A DNA stretch of 64,000 nt from CAZOKZ01 sp964580585. GTDB lineage: Bacteria; Sumerlaeota; Sumerlaeia; SLMS01; JAHLLQ01. The notes below the pieces were generated by a model. The model worked only from the letters and a program-made list of their open reading frames with translations. It was not told the DNA's origin and searched no databases. Below, piece after piece: positions 33,530-44,500 of the stretch (within the stretch, counting starts at the first letter, position 1; every line of letters begins with the position of its first letter). The stretch covers positions 1-64,000 of the forward strand of contig CAZOKZ010000009.1 of assembly GCA_964580585.1 (NCBI GenBank). Direction: 5' to 3'. The translations under genes were made by a program, and so were the position numbers.

Positions 33530-36500
33530 ATGGTCTTCCAATGGCAAACTATTCGATTTTGCCGCCATTTTCGACATTTTCATTGGATCGAAGTTACTCA
33601 CTTGAGCTTACCAACGCCCCCATCATCCGATCCATCGCCGCTATCCAATCGCAAACGCAAGTGGGCGAAGCGCGTGGCGATAGGTGTGGGAACGCTCGTC
33701 GTTCTGGCAGGCCTGGCCGTCTTGTTGGCGCCCACGCTTCTGACGAGTTCGACGGCAGAAAGCTGGATGGCTCGTATGGCGAGCGAGCAGTTGGGCGAAT
33801 CGGTCGAGCTCGAAGGTTTCGACTTCGGATGGCGCACGCCGCTTGGGATCGAGCGACTCGCTTTAGGATCGCAGGCTGCTCCTATCGTTGAAATTCGTGG
33901 AATTTCGCTTCCGCAAACCCTTTGGCGAACGTTGCGAGACCAGCCCTTTGATGCTTCCGATCTTGAGATTCAGTCTGTTACGGTTCGGGTGACGCGATCC
34001 GCCGACGGGCAATGGAATTTCGATCCGATGTTGGCAGCGCTCGCGAACCGTCCCTCTACTGGCGAGACGAAGACGACGAGTACAGAGCCGAGTCCGCTGC
34101 CATTGGCTGGGGCAGGTGTCAATATTCACAACTTGTCATTTGTGTTGGATGATGAACAAACAAATAACGTTTTGAAATTGGACGAGGGATTCTTTCAGGT
34201 GGATTGGCCAGAAGGAATTCAGCCCGTAACCCTAGATATGGGAGGCGTTTGGGACCTGAATGAGCAGGTGTTTCCTTGGGATGTTCGCGGCAAGTTAGAA
34301 TCGTGGATTGACAAGGATAAATACTTGACTATTGATCGGGCAAAATTGACCGTCAGTAGCGATGGCATGATGGGTCCGCAGCAAATAGCGGATGGCGGTT
34401 TTTATTCGCATTTTGAGGGAGGCGCTGAGCCAAATGCCCAAGTGCGCGTCGTGTTGCCTCTGAAGCATGTGAGGGAATTGTTGTCGGATTCGCCCTGGTC
34501 GGAAAGTATCGAGGATTTGGGGGGAGAGGTTGATTTGTTGGTGTTGGCGACGTTGCCAGAAGACACGAAATCGCTCCAGGCAACTGTGGATTTCAAGGGT
34601 CGAGAGATGCAGGGGGCGATTCGGGCAGGCGAGTGGTTGATTCCGTTGATGGATGTCTCGGCGCAGGTGGAAGCGTCGCTCGACATCGAGTCGCAATCGC
34701 TTCGATCTGCTCGACTGAACCTTGATGTGGCGGAGCAGCGTCTTGCGGCGGATGCGCTATGGGGCGAGGCGGGGCCCGTCGAGATTCCTGAAACGGCTCA
34801 TGTTACATTGGATTTGGATTTCGCCCAATTGACCTCGCTGGCGCGGGCTTCTGCTGGGCTGGAACAATCGCCGATGCTTGATGGGCAATTGCGGCTGGAT
34901 GTGAAATTGGACTCTAGCCATCAATTTCAAGCGGATTGCCATTTTGCCCCTCGAACGGTTTTCACGCTCGAACCGTTCGGGCAAAATCCCGAGTGGCTTG
35001 GGGCTCAAGGTCTCGATCTTTCGCCGTTGGCGTTGGATTTGAGTCTAGAAGGATCGGGCGACCTGGAAACTCGATCGTTCCATTTGTCTTCCACGAAAAT
35101 AGAGAGCCCGTTGATGAAGGGAGTGTCGTTATCTGCAGAAGGCAATTTGCCCGTGGATGGCGCGCCCAGTGGGTTGGCTCGCTTGAGTGGCGAATGGAAT
35201 CTTGGAACCATTTACGAGGCCGCTGCACCGGTGCTGGCGGGGTCTGAGCTCGAAGGATTGACGGGCGTCTTGAAATTTAACGGTCAAGTCGAGCAATCGG
35301 TGGATGGGGAGTTGCAAACTGAGGGGTCAATGACGGTGGGGAGCCTAGTGTTAAAAATGTCCGGCTGGGAATGGCAAGAACCGGAAACCGAAGCGGCTTG
35401 GCAATTGTCCTATAATCCCGAGAGCGGTGAAGCGCATGTTGCGCAGTTGCGTGTGGCGGTTGCGGAAGGAGCAATTGATGTATCGGGCACGGCTGGGGCA
35501 AAGAGCGTGGATTTGAAATCGAACACGAGGTTGAACGTGACGGCTTTGATGGAAACGAGTCGGCAATTTGCAACTGTCCCCGGCGATTGGACGGGTGTGA
35601 TGGCGTTCGACACGTCGGTGAGAGGCACGCCGGGCGAGGAATTGGCGATTGGACTCGATGTGCGAAGCGATGAACCGATTGCCGCGCGACTGGAGGAGGT
35701 TGCTGCGTTTGAAGGAGACATTGGAGGGAGCGCCGAAGCGACGATGCGTTGGACGGATGGTCGGTTGGCACGGATCGAAGCGGCGTTTGCCGATTGGCGG
35801 GCAGGCGAAATCGGCGGGTTGTCCGGTTCAGGCGCGGTGGACTTTGGCGAGCCAATGCGTTGGGCAGGACGCTCTGTTTTGGAAGTGAACGTTGGGAATG
35901 TACTGGGCGTTGTGGATCCGGCGATTTGGGAAGCGCAGGAGTTGGAGTTTCTGGCGGACGGCTCGACGGCGCTGGGGGGTGAGTTTTCCGGCGTGTGGAG
36001 TCCAGAAGGTGGCGTGCGCGATGTGAAAGTGAACGGCGCGTGGGAATCGGAAATTGCCGCTGTGGAATTTGCCAAAGGAGGTTTGGCCGGTTGGGTCGAA
36101 GGAATAACCGACCGACACGCGTTTACGTTTCAATGGTCAGGAGGCGATGATACCCCAACTTGGCGCGATGAGTGGGAATCGGGTTTGAGTGGTGGAGGAG
36201 TTGATCCCGGCATGGAATGGGGGGCGTTAAACGCGGAGGCCAGTCTCGAAGGGAATGCGGATGGGAAAATTCACGCGCGGTTGACGAAGCTGGCGCTTGC
36301 GGATTTGACCGTTGCCAGTGGGCAGGGTGAAATTGTGTTACCGAGTATTGAGACAAGCGGCGCAGGAGCGTTCGATTCCGGTACGCAGCAAACCGTGTTG
36401 GAGTCGCTGATGTGCAAAGCCGATGGCTTGGGGGACTTGAATGCAAAAGGGTATTTCGACCCGGTGAAAATGAAGTGGGGGACGGAGACGGTAATCGGGG

Positions 36501-37981
36501 TGGAGGATTGGGGCGCAGTGGCGAATTTGATCCGGCAGTTTGTGCCGGAAGAAATCTTTATTCCTGTGCTCGAGGGACGGAGCCGGTTCGAGGCGAATGT
36601 GCATGGGGGCGATTGGATGTTACGGTCCGATCATGAATTGCCGGTGGCGGGAATGGTGTCGATTGAAGCCGAAAATTTTGGAATGCAAATGGACGACGGG
36701 ACGGAAATCGATGGGGTGGATGCGAAACTGAGTACGGAAATCGACGAAACCGGGCGGTTGGCTACTTGGAATGCGTCGATGTTGATGAATCGATTCCACA
36801 ACGACGCATTGGAAAACAAGCCGCTATTGAATCTGCAACTCCAGATGCACGGAAGTGTGGAAGATTGGGATCGCGCGTTGGTGGAAATCGATCAGTTCGA
36901 GATCCCGAATTATGAATTACGCGCAACCGGTGAATTGCAGGGGGATGGTCTTTGGGAGGCGGCTCGGATGGGGACGGAGTGGGAAAATATTTTGAATGTC
37001 ATGCATCTGTACGGTGAAGTGCGTGCGGACGAACGGTTAAACGGAGTTTCGGGATTCATGCCGGAATTGGCGGCGGAGGGCGATGCGCGCGCAACGATTA
37101 CCATGCAAGTGCTTCCCGCCGAGCATGTCGATATTTCAGCTTTGTTGGATATACAAAACGCCGGTATGCAATGGGCGGATATGTTTCGTGCTTCTGGCGC
37201 AACGGGTACGTGGGAAATGGGGCGTCGGTGGGTGTTACGAGAAGGTGCGCGCACAAAGTCGATCTATACTCCCGGACGAGTTGACATCGCTCACATGATG
37301 TTTCAGAAGCCGCCGGTTCAAGTGAATATGAATGATAGTTATGTGACGTTGCATTCAAACGATGTGGGAATGACAGCGAATTTGACAATTCGTGATGTTC
37401 TTGGGGGAGCAGCCACATCTGCATGGACGTTAACGAAGAGGGACGGAGACCCGGTGATCAATGGACAGTTTCAGTTTACGAATGCGGATTTAGGTGGATT
37501 GTCCGGTGAATCGCCGGAGAAGCCTAATCGTGATCGCGAATTAAGTGCAGTGGGTAGTATGAATTGGAAGATGCGTGATGTGAGTGGAACGCGTTTTTTA
37601 GAGGATTTGAATATTAACGCGCAATCGACTTTTGTGGGTAAAGGCGCCATGCGAACAATTTTGGATGTGATGGATTCCAACGGCGACGATCCGCGTTTCC
37701 AAAGTGCGAAAATGGCATTGCGATTGGGAACGCCAACCAAAGCGGAATTTAGCTTGGTAAATTCATTAATCAGTTTTGGATCGGAGTTGCGATTGCCAGC
37801 GGGAATTCGTGTGCCATTGCCGATTCTAGATCGCGAACCGCTTGGGGATTTGGCGGAAGTTTATGAATTAGACGATAAATCCGATGTGATCGAATTAACG
37901 CGGTGGGGATTGTTGTTATTGTTGGCGGAGGATTGGCGTACATTGATGGAAACGATGAATCAACACGAGGCTACACCATGA
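33530..37981 (+). CDS. Giant AsmA/YdbH-like inter-membrane protein
   Basis: 1,483 residues. A single N-terminal membrane segment (about 48-70) is followed by a long beta-rich periplasmic region beginning with LGESVELEGFDFGWRTPLGIERLAL, the repeat style of AsmA/DUF748/YdbH proteins, which form a groove bridging inner and outer membranes for phospholipid transport. Length is larger than E. coli YdbH (about 880). The last 60 residues include VPLPILDREPLGDLAEVYELDD. It overlaps the DUF1318 lipoprotein gene by ATGA, matching the genetic pairing of ydbH with ynbE and ydbL. The start could instead be TTG at 33602, just before MSLPTPPSS; the ATG here has a GGAAG about 12 nt upstream. Four GGGACGGAG motifs lie in its last third. 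Confidence 0.8.
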   Translation: MVFQWQTIRFCRHFRHFHWIEVTHLSLPTPPSSDPSPLSNRKRKWAKRVAIGVGTLVVLAGLAVLLAPTLLTSSTAESWMARMASEQLGESVELEGFDFGWRTPLGIERLALGSQAAPIVEIRGISLPQTLWRTLRDQPFDASDLEIQSVTVRVTRSADGQWNFDPMLAALANRPSTGETKTTSTEPSPLPLAGAGVNIHNLSFVLDDEQTNNVLKLDEGFFQVDWPEGIQPVTLDMGGVWDLNEQVFPWDVRGKLESWIDKDKYLTIDRAKLTVSSDGMMGPQQIADGGFYSHFEGGAEPNAQVRVVLPLKHVRELLSDSPWSESIEDLGGEVDLLVLATLPEDTKSLQATVDFKGREMQGAIRAGEWLIPLMDVSAQVEASLDIESQSLRSARLNLDVAEQRLAADALWGEAGPVEIPETAHVTLDLDFAQLTSLARASAGLEQSPMLDGQLRLDVKLDSSHQFQADCHFAPRTVFTLEPFGQNPEWLGAQGLDLSPLALDLSLEGSGDLETRSFHLSSTKIESPLMKGVSLSAEGNLPVDGAPSGLARLSGEWNLGTIYEAAAPVLAGSELEGLTGVLKFNGQVEQSVDGELQTEGSMTVGSLVLKMSGWEWQEPETEAAWQLSYNPESGEAHVAQLRVAVAEGAIDVSGTAGAKSVDLKSNTRLNVTALMETSRQFATVPGDWTGVMAFDTSVRGTPGEELAIGLDVRSDEPIAARLEEVAAFEGDIGGSAEATMRWTDGRLARIEAAFADWRAGEIGGLSGSGAVDFGEPMRWAGRSVLEVNVGNVLGVVDPAIWEAQELEFLADGSTALGGEFSGVWSPEGGVRDVKVNGAWESEIAAVEFAKGGLAGWVEGITDRHAFTFQWSGGDDTPTWRDEWESGLSGGGVDPGMEWGALNAEASLEGNADGKIHARLTKLALADLTVASGQGEIVLPSIETSGAGAFDSGTQQTVLESLMCKADGLGDLNAKGYFDPVKMKWGTETVIGVEDWGAVANLIRQFVPEEIFIPVLEGRSRFEANVHGGDWMLRSDHELPVAGMVSIEAENFGMQMDDGTEIDGVDAKLSTEIDETGRLATWNASMLMNRFHNDALENKPLLNLQLQMHGSVEDWDRALVEIDQFEIPNYELRATGELQGDGLWEAARMGTEWENILNVMHLYGEVRADERLNGVSGFMPELAAEGDARATITMQVLPAEHVDISALLDIQNAGMQWADMFRASGATGTWEMGRRWVLREGARTKSIYTPGRVDIAHMMFQKPPVQVNMNDSYVTLHSNDVGMTANLTIRDVLGGAATSAWTLTKRDGDPVINGQFQFTNADLGGLSGESPEKPNRDRELSAVGSMNWKMRDVSGTRFLEDLNINAQSTFVGKGAMRTILDVMDSNGDDPRFQSAKMALRLGTPTKAEFSLVNSLISFGSELRLPAGIRVPLPILDREPLGDLAEVYELDDKSDVIELTRWGLLLLLAEDWRTLMETMNQHEATP

Positions 37982-38568
37982 AACGATTTCAGGGACGCAG
38001 ACATATTTTTGCCAATGGCGTTGTAATGCTGGGATTGGTGTTAATGTTGACAGGCTGCTCGGGCAGTTTGTTGGACTTCAATTTGTTCATTGTTGGCGAG
38101 CAAACTTCGCTGGAAAAACAAGTGCTGGGAACCTATAGTTCGTTGGGCGAGGATTTGCTTGTGTATAGTAGCGTTCGCGGTGTGGACGAAGAAGGGAATT
38201 TGCGCCTGCCACCCGAAACGACGGAAAGCGAGCGAACAGCATTTGAGGCAATGCGAAATCGGGAGTATAATCGCGATGATATCGAGTTGATTTTAAGGAC
38301 AGGTGTTGCAGGTGAAACGAATGATGGTAAGTTGGTGCCGCGAGAAGGGAATCTTTCTGCGACAGGATTGAGTCGTGAAACGATAGTGCGGATTTTTGAA
38401 GAGGAAAATAACGATCGGGAAACGATCTTGAATCGTTTGATGCAAACGGCGGATGGAGGGACGGAAAATGCGGAAGAAATTTCATGGATTTTCGCAACGC
38501 TGAATCATGATTTGGCGCCGGAAGGTAGTTGGATTCAACGCCGTGATGGCAGTTGGAGCCGCAAATGA
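37978..38568 (+). CDS. DUF1318 (YdbL-like) lipoprotein
   Basis: 196 residues. A lipoprotein signal ends in MLTGC (Cys about 25), followed by SGSLLDFNLFIVGEQTSLEKQVLG. The middle block RTGVAGETNDGKLVPREG and the C-terminus GSWIQRRDGSWSRK match the pattern of YdbL/DUF1318 proteins (G-x-x-GET-x-DG, and a final basic W-rich tail). In E. coli the lipoprotein YnbE and periplasmic YdbL act with YdbH in phospholipid transport; here the lipid anchor and the DUF1318 domain are in one chain, which would combine both roles. ATGA overlaps link it to genes on both sides. Family call is from motif recall and moderately sure. Confidence 0.72.
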   Translation: MKRFQGRRHIFANGVVMLGLVLMLTGCSGSLLDFNLFIVGEQTSLEKQVLGTYSSLGEDLLVYSSVRGVDEEGNLRLPPETTESERTAFEAMRNREYNRDDIELILRTGVAGETNDGKLVPREGNLSATGLSRETIVRIFEEENNDRETILNRLMQTADGGTENAEEISWIFATLNHDLAPEGSWIQRRDGSWSRK

Positions 38569-41500
38569 AAGTTATTTCTGCCCACGGAGTTTTGGTAGTT
38601 GCGGGTTTGCTGGCGAGTGGACTGCAAGCTCAGTCGCTCGGGGGGACGGAGAAATATTCTAATCTGGAATACTTAACAACAGAACCGGAAGATGATGAGA
38701 GTCCGGTTTTTTCACCCGACGGCAAGTGGATGGTTTTTGTTTCCAATCGTACGGGTGATCGTGATATTTATATTCGCCGTTTGGATCAATATCAACTGGA
38801 GCAGCCAAAAGCCCTGGCGCCGAATGCGGCAGACGATACCGAACCTGCCTTTTCCGTGGATGGGCATTGGTTGGCATGGAAATCCATGCGGGAAGATGTG
38901 TTTGGCGATATTTGGGTAATGCAGTTTCCGAATGGCGAACCGTTTTGTGTGACGGAACGGGGACGGAGCGATTCGTCTCCTCGTTGGATTGTTCGGGGCA
39001 AAAAGCAAAGTTTGTTGTATCAGGTCGAAGAAGACAATTCGGAACCCAAATGGTACGTTACCGATGCGGGTGATTGGAAATCTACTTTGTGGGAACACCC
39101 GGTGGAGATTTCCAACAATTTGCGTTTGAATTATGAAGACGATACCAATGGGGACGGAGTCGCATCGCATGAAAGTGGCGATGACCCCAGCGTTTGGATT
39201 CAATCGGATGAATCGACTGTATGGCGGCAATTGACACCGCCCATGAGGGGATTGAATTCACCGGTTTTGCACGAGGGAAAATTGGTTTTCAGCGCACGTA
39301 TGAATGGTGGATTGGATATCTTTCGCGCAGTAAAACCATTTGAGGTTGCGCAAATAAAGGATGCCGAAGACGCGCTTGAACAAGCGCGGGAAATGTGGAG
39401 GAACAATCCGTTTCGTCCTTTTGATGCAGTTGCATTGGCGCGCCAGGGATTTTTGCTCGAACCTGCAACGGAAAGTGGGCAGAAATGCGCGATGTTGGCA
39501 GCATCGATTCTGGAAAGTGTCAAACGACCTGAACAAGCATCCATGATGATTAAGTACGCGGGACGACAGTCTGCTGCGACGCCCGACATTGCTGCCGAGT
39601 TGCAGTGTCGGCGCGCTGTGCTGGAATTGATTGTGTCCCGACGCCGAGGGGATGATGAGGCGCGTCGAACGGAATTGGCTTCTCAAACCTATGAAATATT
39701 ACAAAAAGTATTTATTCAAACGGAATTGAGTGTGTCGCTTCGGGCACAGGTTGGTTTGTGGTTGGCTCCGTTGGCGGAAAGTGAAATGGGGACGGAGGAT
39801 GCACTTGAGATATTAATGCAAACGGAAGAGTTGAAAAATGCGCCTGTTGAAACGCGTGCGCGTGCGGCTCTTTTTCGTTTGAAGCTCTCGTTTAGTCATG
39901 TGGGAGGGAATTTCTATTCTGCTTTTCAGGAGTTTGCACGAAAATATCCAACAGCTCATGCAGTGCATGAAGACGCGGCGCGTGAATTCGCCCAATATAT
40001 CGCAACCGGCGATTCCTTGGATTCCAATATTTTGAATTTGAGAGATGCTTATTCTCGATTTGCGAATTACCCCATCTTTCAAGCGGTTTTAGCCACCGAA
40101 GAGGCAGAGTTATTTATTAACGCAGGTCGCATCGACGAGGGACGGAGTGCTTTGGGTGCCGCAATCGCTCATCGTGAATCGGCGCCGCGTGTCGCAGCAC
40201 GTGCATCATTCCGTTTGGCAGAATTGCAGACAAACCAGCGTGAATATGTTGAAGCGATGCAGACGTACGAGTCGGTGGCCGAAAATGTGCGCAATCAATT
40301 CTTTGCTGAATCGCCTCGATTTTATCGCGAAGCGCGCGAAGGGTTTATTCGCGAATTTCTGGCCAAAGGTTACGATGAACTACGTTTGAATGACGCTTAT
40401 CTGGCCCGTTCTACGTTTAAAGAGTTGATTGATGCGGAACCGTATCTTACCGAGGCATGGCGTGGTTTGATTGATGCGGAATCGCGCGTTGGGTTGTTGG
40501 ATCGCGAACGTTTGAAAGAGTTGAAACGGGAGACGGAGAACAAGCCGAATAGTTCGCTGGCTTGGTATGTTTATGGGTTGGCATTGACGTATGAGGATCC
40601 TGCTTCTGTAAAAGCGATAAAGATGTTAGAACGCGCGATTGCGTTGGATGGGTCGATTCCATATTATCATCAAACTCTTGGTTTTGTGTACGAAATGCGA
40701 GCGCGTACGGAAAATAGACGCGACAATTGGGGACGCGCGTTTTCGGAATATCAGCGTGCGTTGGCGTTGACGGATGTGAGCGGTCGTCCAGCGGATTACG
40801 CACGTTTGTTGATCAATACGGGGAACGCGGCTTTTGCATTGGGGACGCATGCGCGTGCGGCTGAATATTATCAACGTCGATTGGATCAGGCGGTTCGATT
40901 TGATGATCCGCGAACCGAATATTTGATGCTGCGTCAAAAAGGAATCGCCGAATTTCGTACGTTTCAACCGCGTATGGCAGTTGCTGCATTTTCAAATGCC
41001 GAGCAGGTTTTGAAAGAAATTCATGAACGTGGGCTTGTGGAAGATGAGGCGTATCATTCGATGGGGACGGAGTTGATGGATCGACGCGCGTTGGCATTGA
41101 TGGATGCGGGGGCGTATCGTGAGTCGGCGGATTTGTTTGGCGAGGTGGCGAACCGGCAAGCGACGAACTCGTTGAATCGCGTACGCGCTTTGAGAAACAA
41201 GGGTTTTGCTTTGCATCGTTTTTCGCTGCAACAGCGGGGGATAGAACGCATTCGGATTCGAGGTGAGGCGCTATCAAGTTTGCGTAATGCGTTGGAACTT
41301 GTTCAGTCAGATGATTTGAAAATTCCAAAGTTAAATTCAGGGACGGGGTTTTTCGGTTTGAGCATGGCAATGTCTTCGAGTGACGAAGGCGGCGCGGCGT
41401 TGGAATTTTCAAAAGAAGATGAGGCGCGATTGCTGCGAATGGGAATTGCGCGAATGGAATTAGAGTCTGGAAATGCTCGCGATGCAGCCGTTGAATTGCG

Positions 41501-44500
41501 TGCTCAATTGGATTCGTTTCCAACATTGAACGATAAAAATCGCGCCTATATGACAACGGCGCGTTTGATTGCATTCGACCAATTGGCTCGGGAAGAAGAA
41601 CGCTTAGGAAATCGTGCCGAGGCGGTTGAATCTCTGCTGCAAGCGCTGCAGGCAACACGATATGAAATTGATGGGATGGAGATCATTAATCCCAACGGTT
41701 TGTCGCGTGTTTTGATGCATTTTGTCGAGGTGGTTTTGTCAGGGGACGGAGAACTTGTGAAAATTTCCGGTCTGAAAAAAACATGGTTGGGAAATCGGAT
41801 TGAATCGTCTGGTGATTTGGAGACGTTGGATGAATGTCTGAAATATGCGTTGACGTTGCGCGAAGAAGGGACGGAGGAATATCTTCTGCAGATGCCAGCC
41901 GATCGTGCACGATTGCTGTTGGGACGTGCGTTGTTGGCTGAACGTGCTTTCGTTGAAAATCAAGACGATCCAAATATTTCAACTATTCATGCACGACGCG
42001 CGGAGACACTCGCTTCGCAAGTATTAGATCAATTAAAGTTGCCGGGCGCTGATCAAGAAGCAAAACGTATGGCTGTGTTTGCATGTGCCTTGCGCGTTCG
42101 TCAAGTATGCCGTTTTCAACCAGATCGTCTCGAAATAATACTAGCGAACACACGTCGTACATTGCAAAAATATGGATATTCCGATTTGTTGTGGTGGATT
42201 GACTATCAACGCTATATGACTTCACCAGAAAATGAAAAATTGGAAATAGCATTAACTATATTAGAGGAGTTGGAAAGTAATATTCCAGTTTTGAGTTCTG
42301 AAAATGTTCTTTCTGCTGCTGCTTTAATACGAGAATTGGAAAATCGCACCGTCGCGCATGCCATGGAAGAGAATAATTGGGAGCTGGCGCTTGAACGGAC
42401 AGAGCGTTGGCGTGCTGTTGAACTGGCGCAGTATTCCAGCGCAATGACTCCGTCCCCGCGACTGTCGGACGGAGAAGATGCGGAATGGTTATCAACGGCG
42501 TTGAAGCTGCGGGAAACCTATCGAGATGCAATTCGTCGGTTGCGGGAAGCTTCTCCTCTCTCAGATCCCAAGGGTCTTCTCGATGCGCTTGAACAAGCAA
42601 AGTCACAATACTCGAAGCAGTTAAAGTCTGGCCGTGAGGCTTGGTTGCCCAGTGCCGGTTTGTTTTCCCCAATACCGTTGAAAGTCGATAATCCTGTTCA
42701 TGCATTAATGGATGCGGTCGCGTTGCCTGTGACGCCTGGATTTATTCTTTCAACATCTAGTGGGGTAGTCGTATGGACAGAATCGGATGTTCGGCGGGTT
42801 CATTCTATCGACGAGTGGAACAATGTTAATAATAAAAAATCGTTATGGTTTGTGATGGGAGCTCCTTTGCCGACCGGATGGTCTGTCGATGGAAATATAG
42901 TAAACGTGTTAATGTTACAAACAACGATTCAGTCCATGCAGGAACTATACTTTGAAACGGGTGCTTCTTATGCGTCCTGGCCGTTGGAAAAAGATTCAGG
43001 CGTATTTGAGACCGAGGCAAGTTCAACGGTTGAAAAATTACAAATCACCCCCGATGTGGAGCCAGTGTCTGTCGATCCCATGAATTGGATTCTGGGGGAT
43101 ACAAACGAGACCTTGGGCTCATTGCTGATAGAGAATCCTGATTTGAATGAATTGGCGTTGAATTTGGATCATTCGTTTCCTGCCAACTATGGCGACAAAA
43201 ATTGGCGAGCGAAGGCGCTTGCTTCCATGTCGGCGCAACAGGGATTGCGCTCTTTGTCTATTGAATCGGAAAAATGGAATGGTGTGTCTTTTCATGCGAG
43301 TGAACTGCCGGAAATGGCTCAGGATTACCTTTGGGCCAGTACGGGTTCGGTTCGGTATTATTTAACGGATAAAGTTGATTTGCCCAAGGCTCTTTTACAT
43401 GCACAGCGTGTACATTATCTGCGCAAGGCATTGGCCATGTCTGATGATGATATTGTGGAATCGGGGATCTTGCTTGCAGATATTCAAAGTCAGTTGAGTT
43501 TGAAAGTGAATGCCGTTGAAACGATGAAGGAAGTGTTGGATCTACTCGAAAATCAAGGCGATGAAGAAAAAACGTTAATCGCTTTGAAACTCATGGCTTC
43601 CTATTTAGTCGATGCAAATCGTCCTTTGGATGCGGCTGAGAAATTGCGTCGGGCGGAAGAAAAATACTTCGCATTGGGAAGCGATGACGATGTCGCCGAG
43701 ATGATTGCTCGACAGGGTGTTGCGTTTGAAAATGCAGGTAAATACAATGATGCCCTTGATCAATATCATCGGGCGTTAACCAAATTCGATTCGCTGCATC
43801 GTGAGCGGGATGCAATAGAACAGTTACGTCGAATTGGTCGTGTCTATTTACAAAAACTCAGTAATTATCCCAAAGCGGAAGAAGCATTTTCTCGTGCGTT
43901 GGCGCGTGCTAAACAAAGTGGGGACGGAGATATTGTTGTTTTGATAACGTTGGATTTGGCACGTGTGGACGAGCGATTAGGGAGGTATGACGCGGCGATT
44001 ACGTTGGCAGAGTTAATGGAAGAAAAAGCGCGCGAAACCGGCGCGAAACTTTTGCAGACCGATGCGTTGCTCGTTCGAGCGTTTGTCGAATGGGCACGCG
44101 GCGATTATTTCGAAGCATTCAAGGCACAGCGTCAGGCCGTTGCGATTGCAAACGATTTAGACGACAAACCGTTTCAAATTATTGCGCATAATGATGCGGG
44201 CTTGATCTATTGGACGTTGAACGATACGGAAGCTGCGTTGCGTGAATACGACGCGGCGTTGTCCATTGCGCGAAAGGAATTATTTCCGGGCGAAGTCGCT
44301 TCTACATTAAATAATCGCGCGTTGGTGTATCGCTCAATGGGTCAGTACGATGAAGCATTGCGTAATTTGAATGAGGCGTTGGAAATTGACGAACGCCAGG
44401 CTAACCTTTGGGGTCAGGCGTATGCGCAGCGAAATATCGGGATGACATATTTGCAGCGAGGCGATGCTGCGGAAGCAATCAAGCCGCTGAAATTTGCCAG

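Noticed and set aside
40813..41658. 281-codon minus-strand frame inside the CHAT gene
   Set aside because: His/Pro/Arg-rich, no motifs, overlaps TPR-coding sequence in the other direction; produced by base composition.
42000..43600. AT-rich middle of the CHAT gene as an inserted element
   Set aside because: Reading frame stays open and no terminal repeats or transposase signs are seen; treated as normal variation inside the gene.
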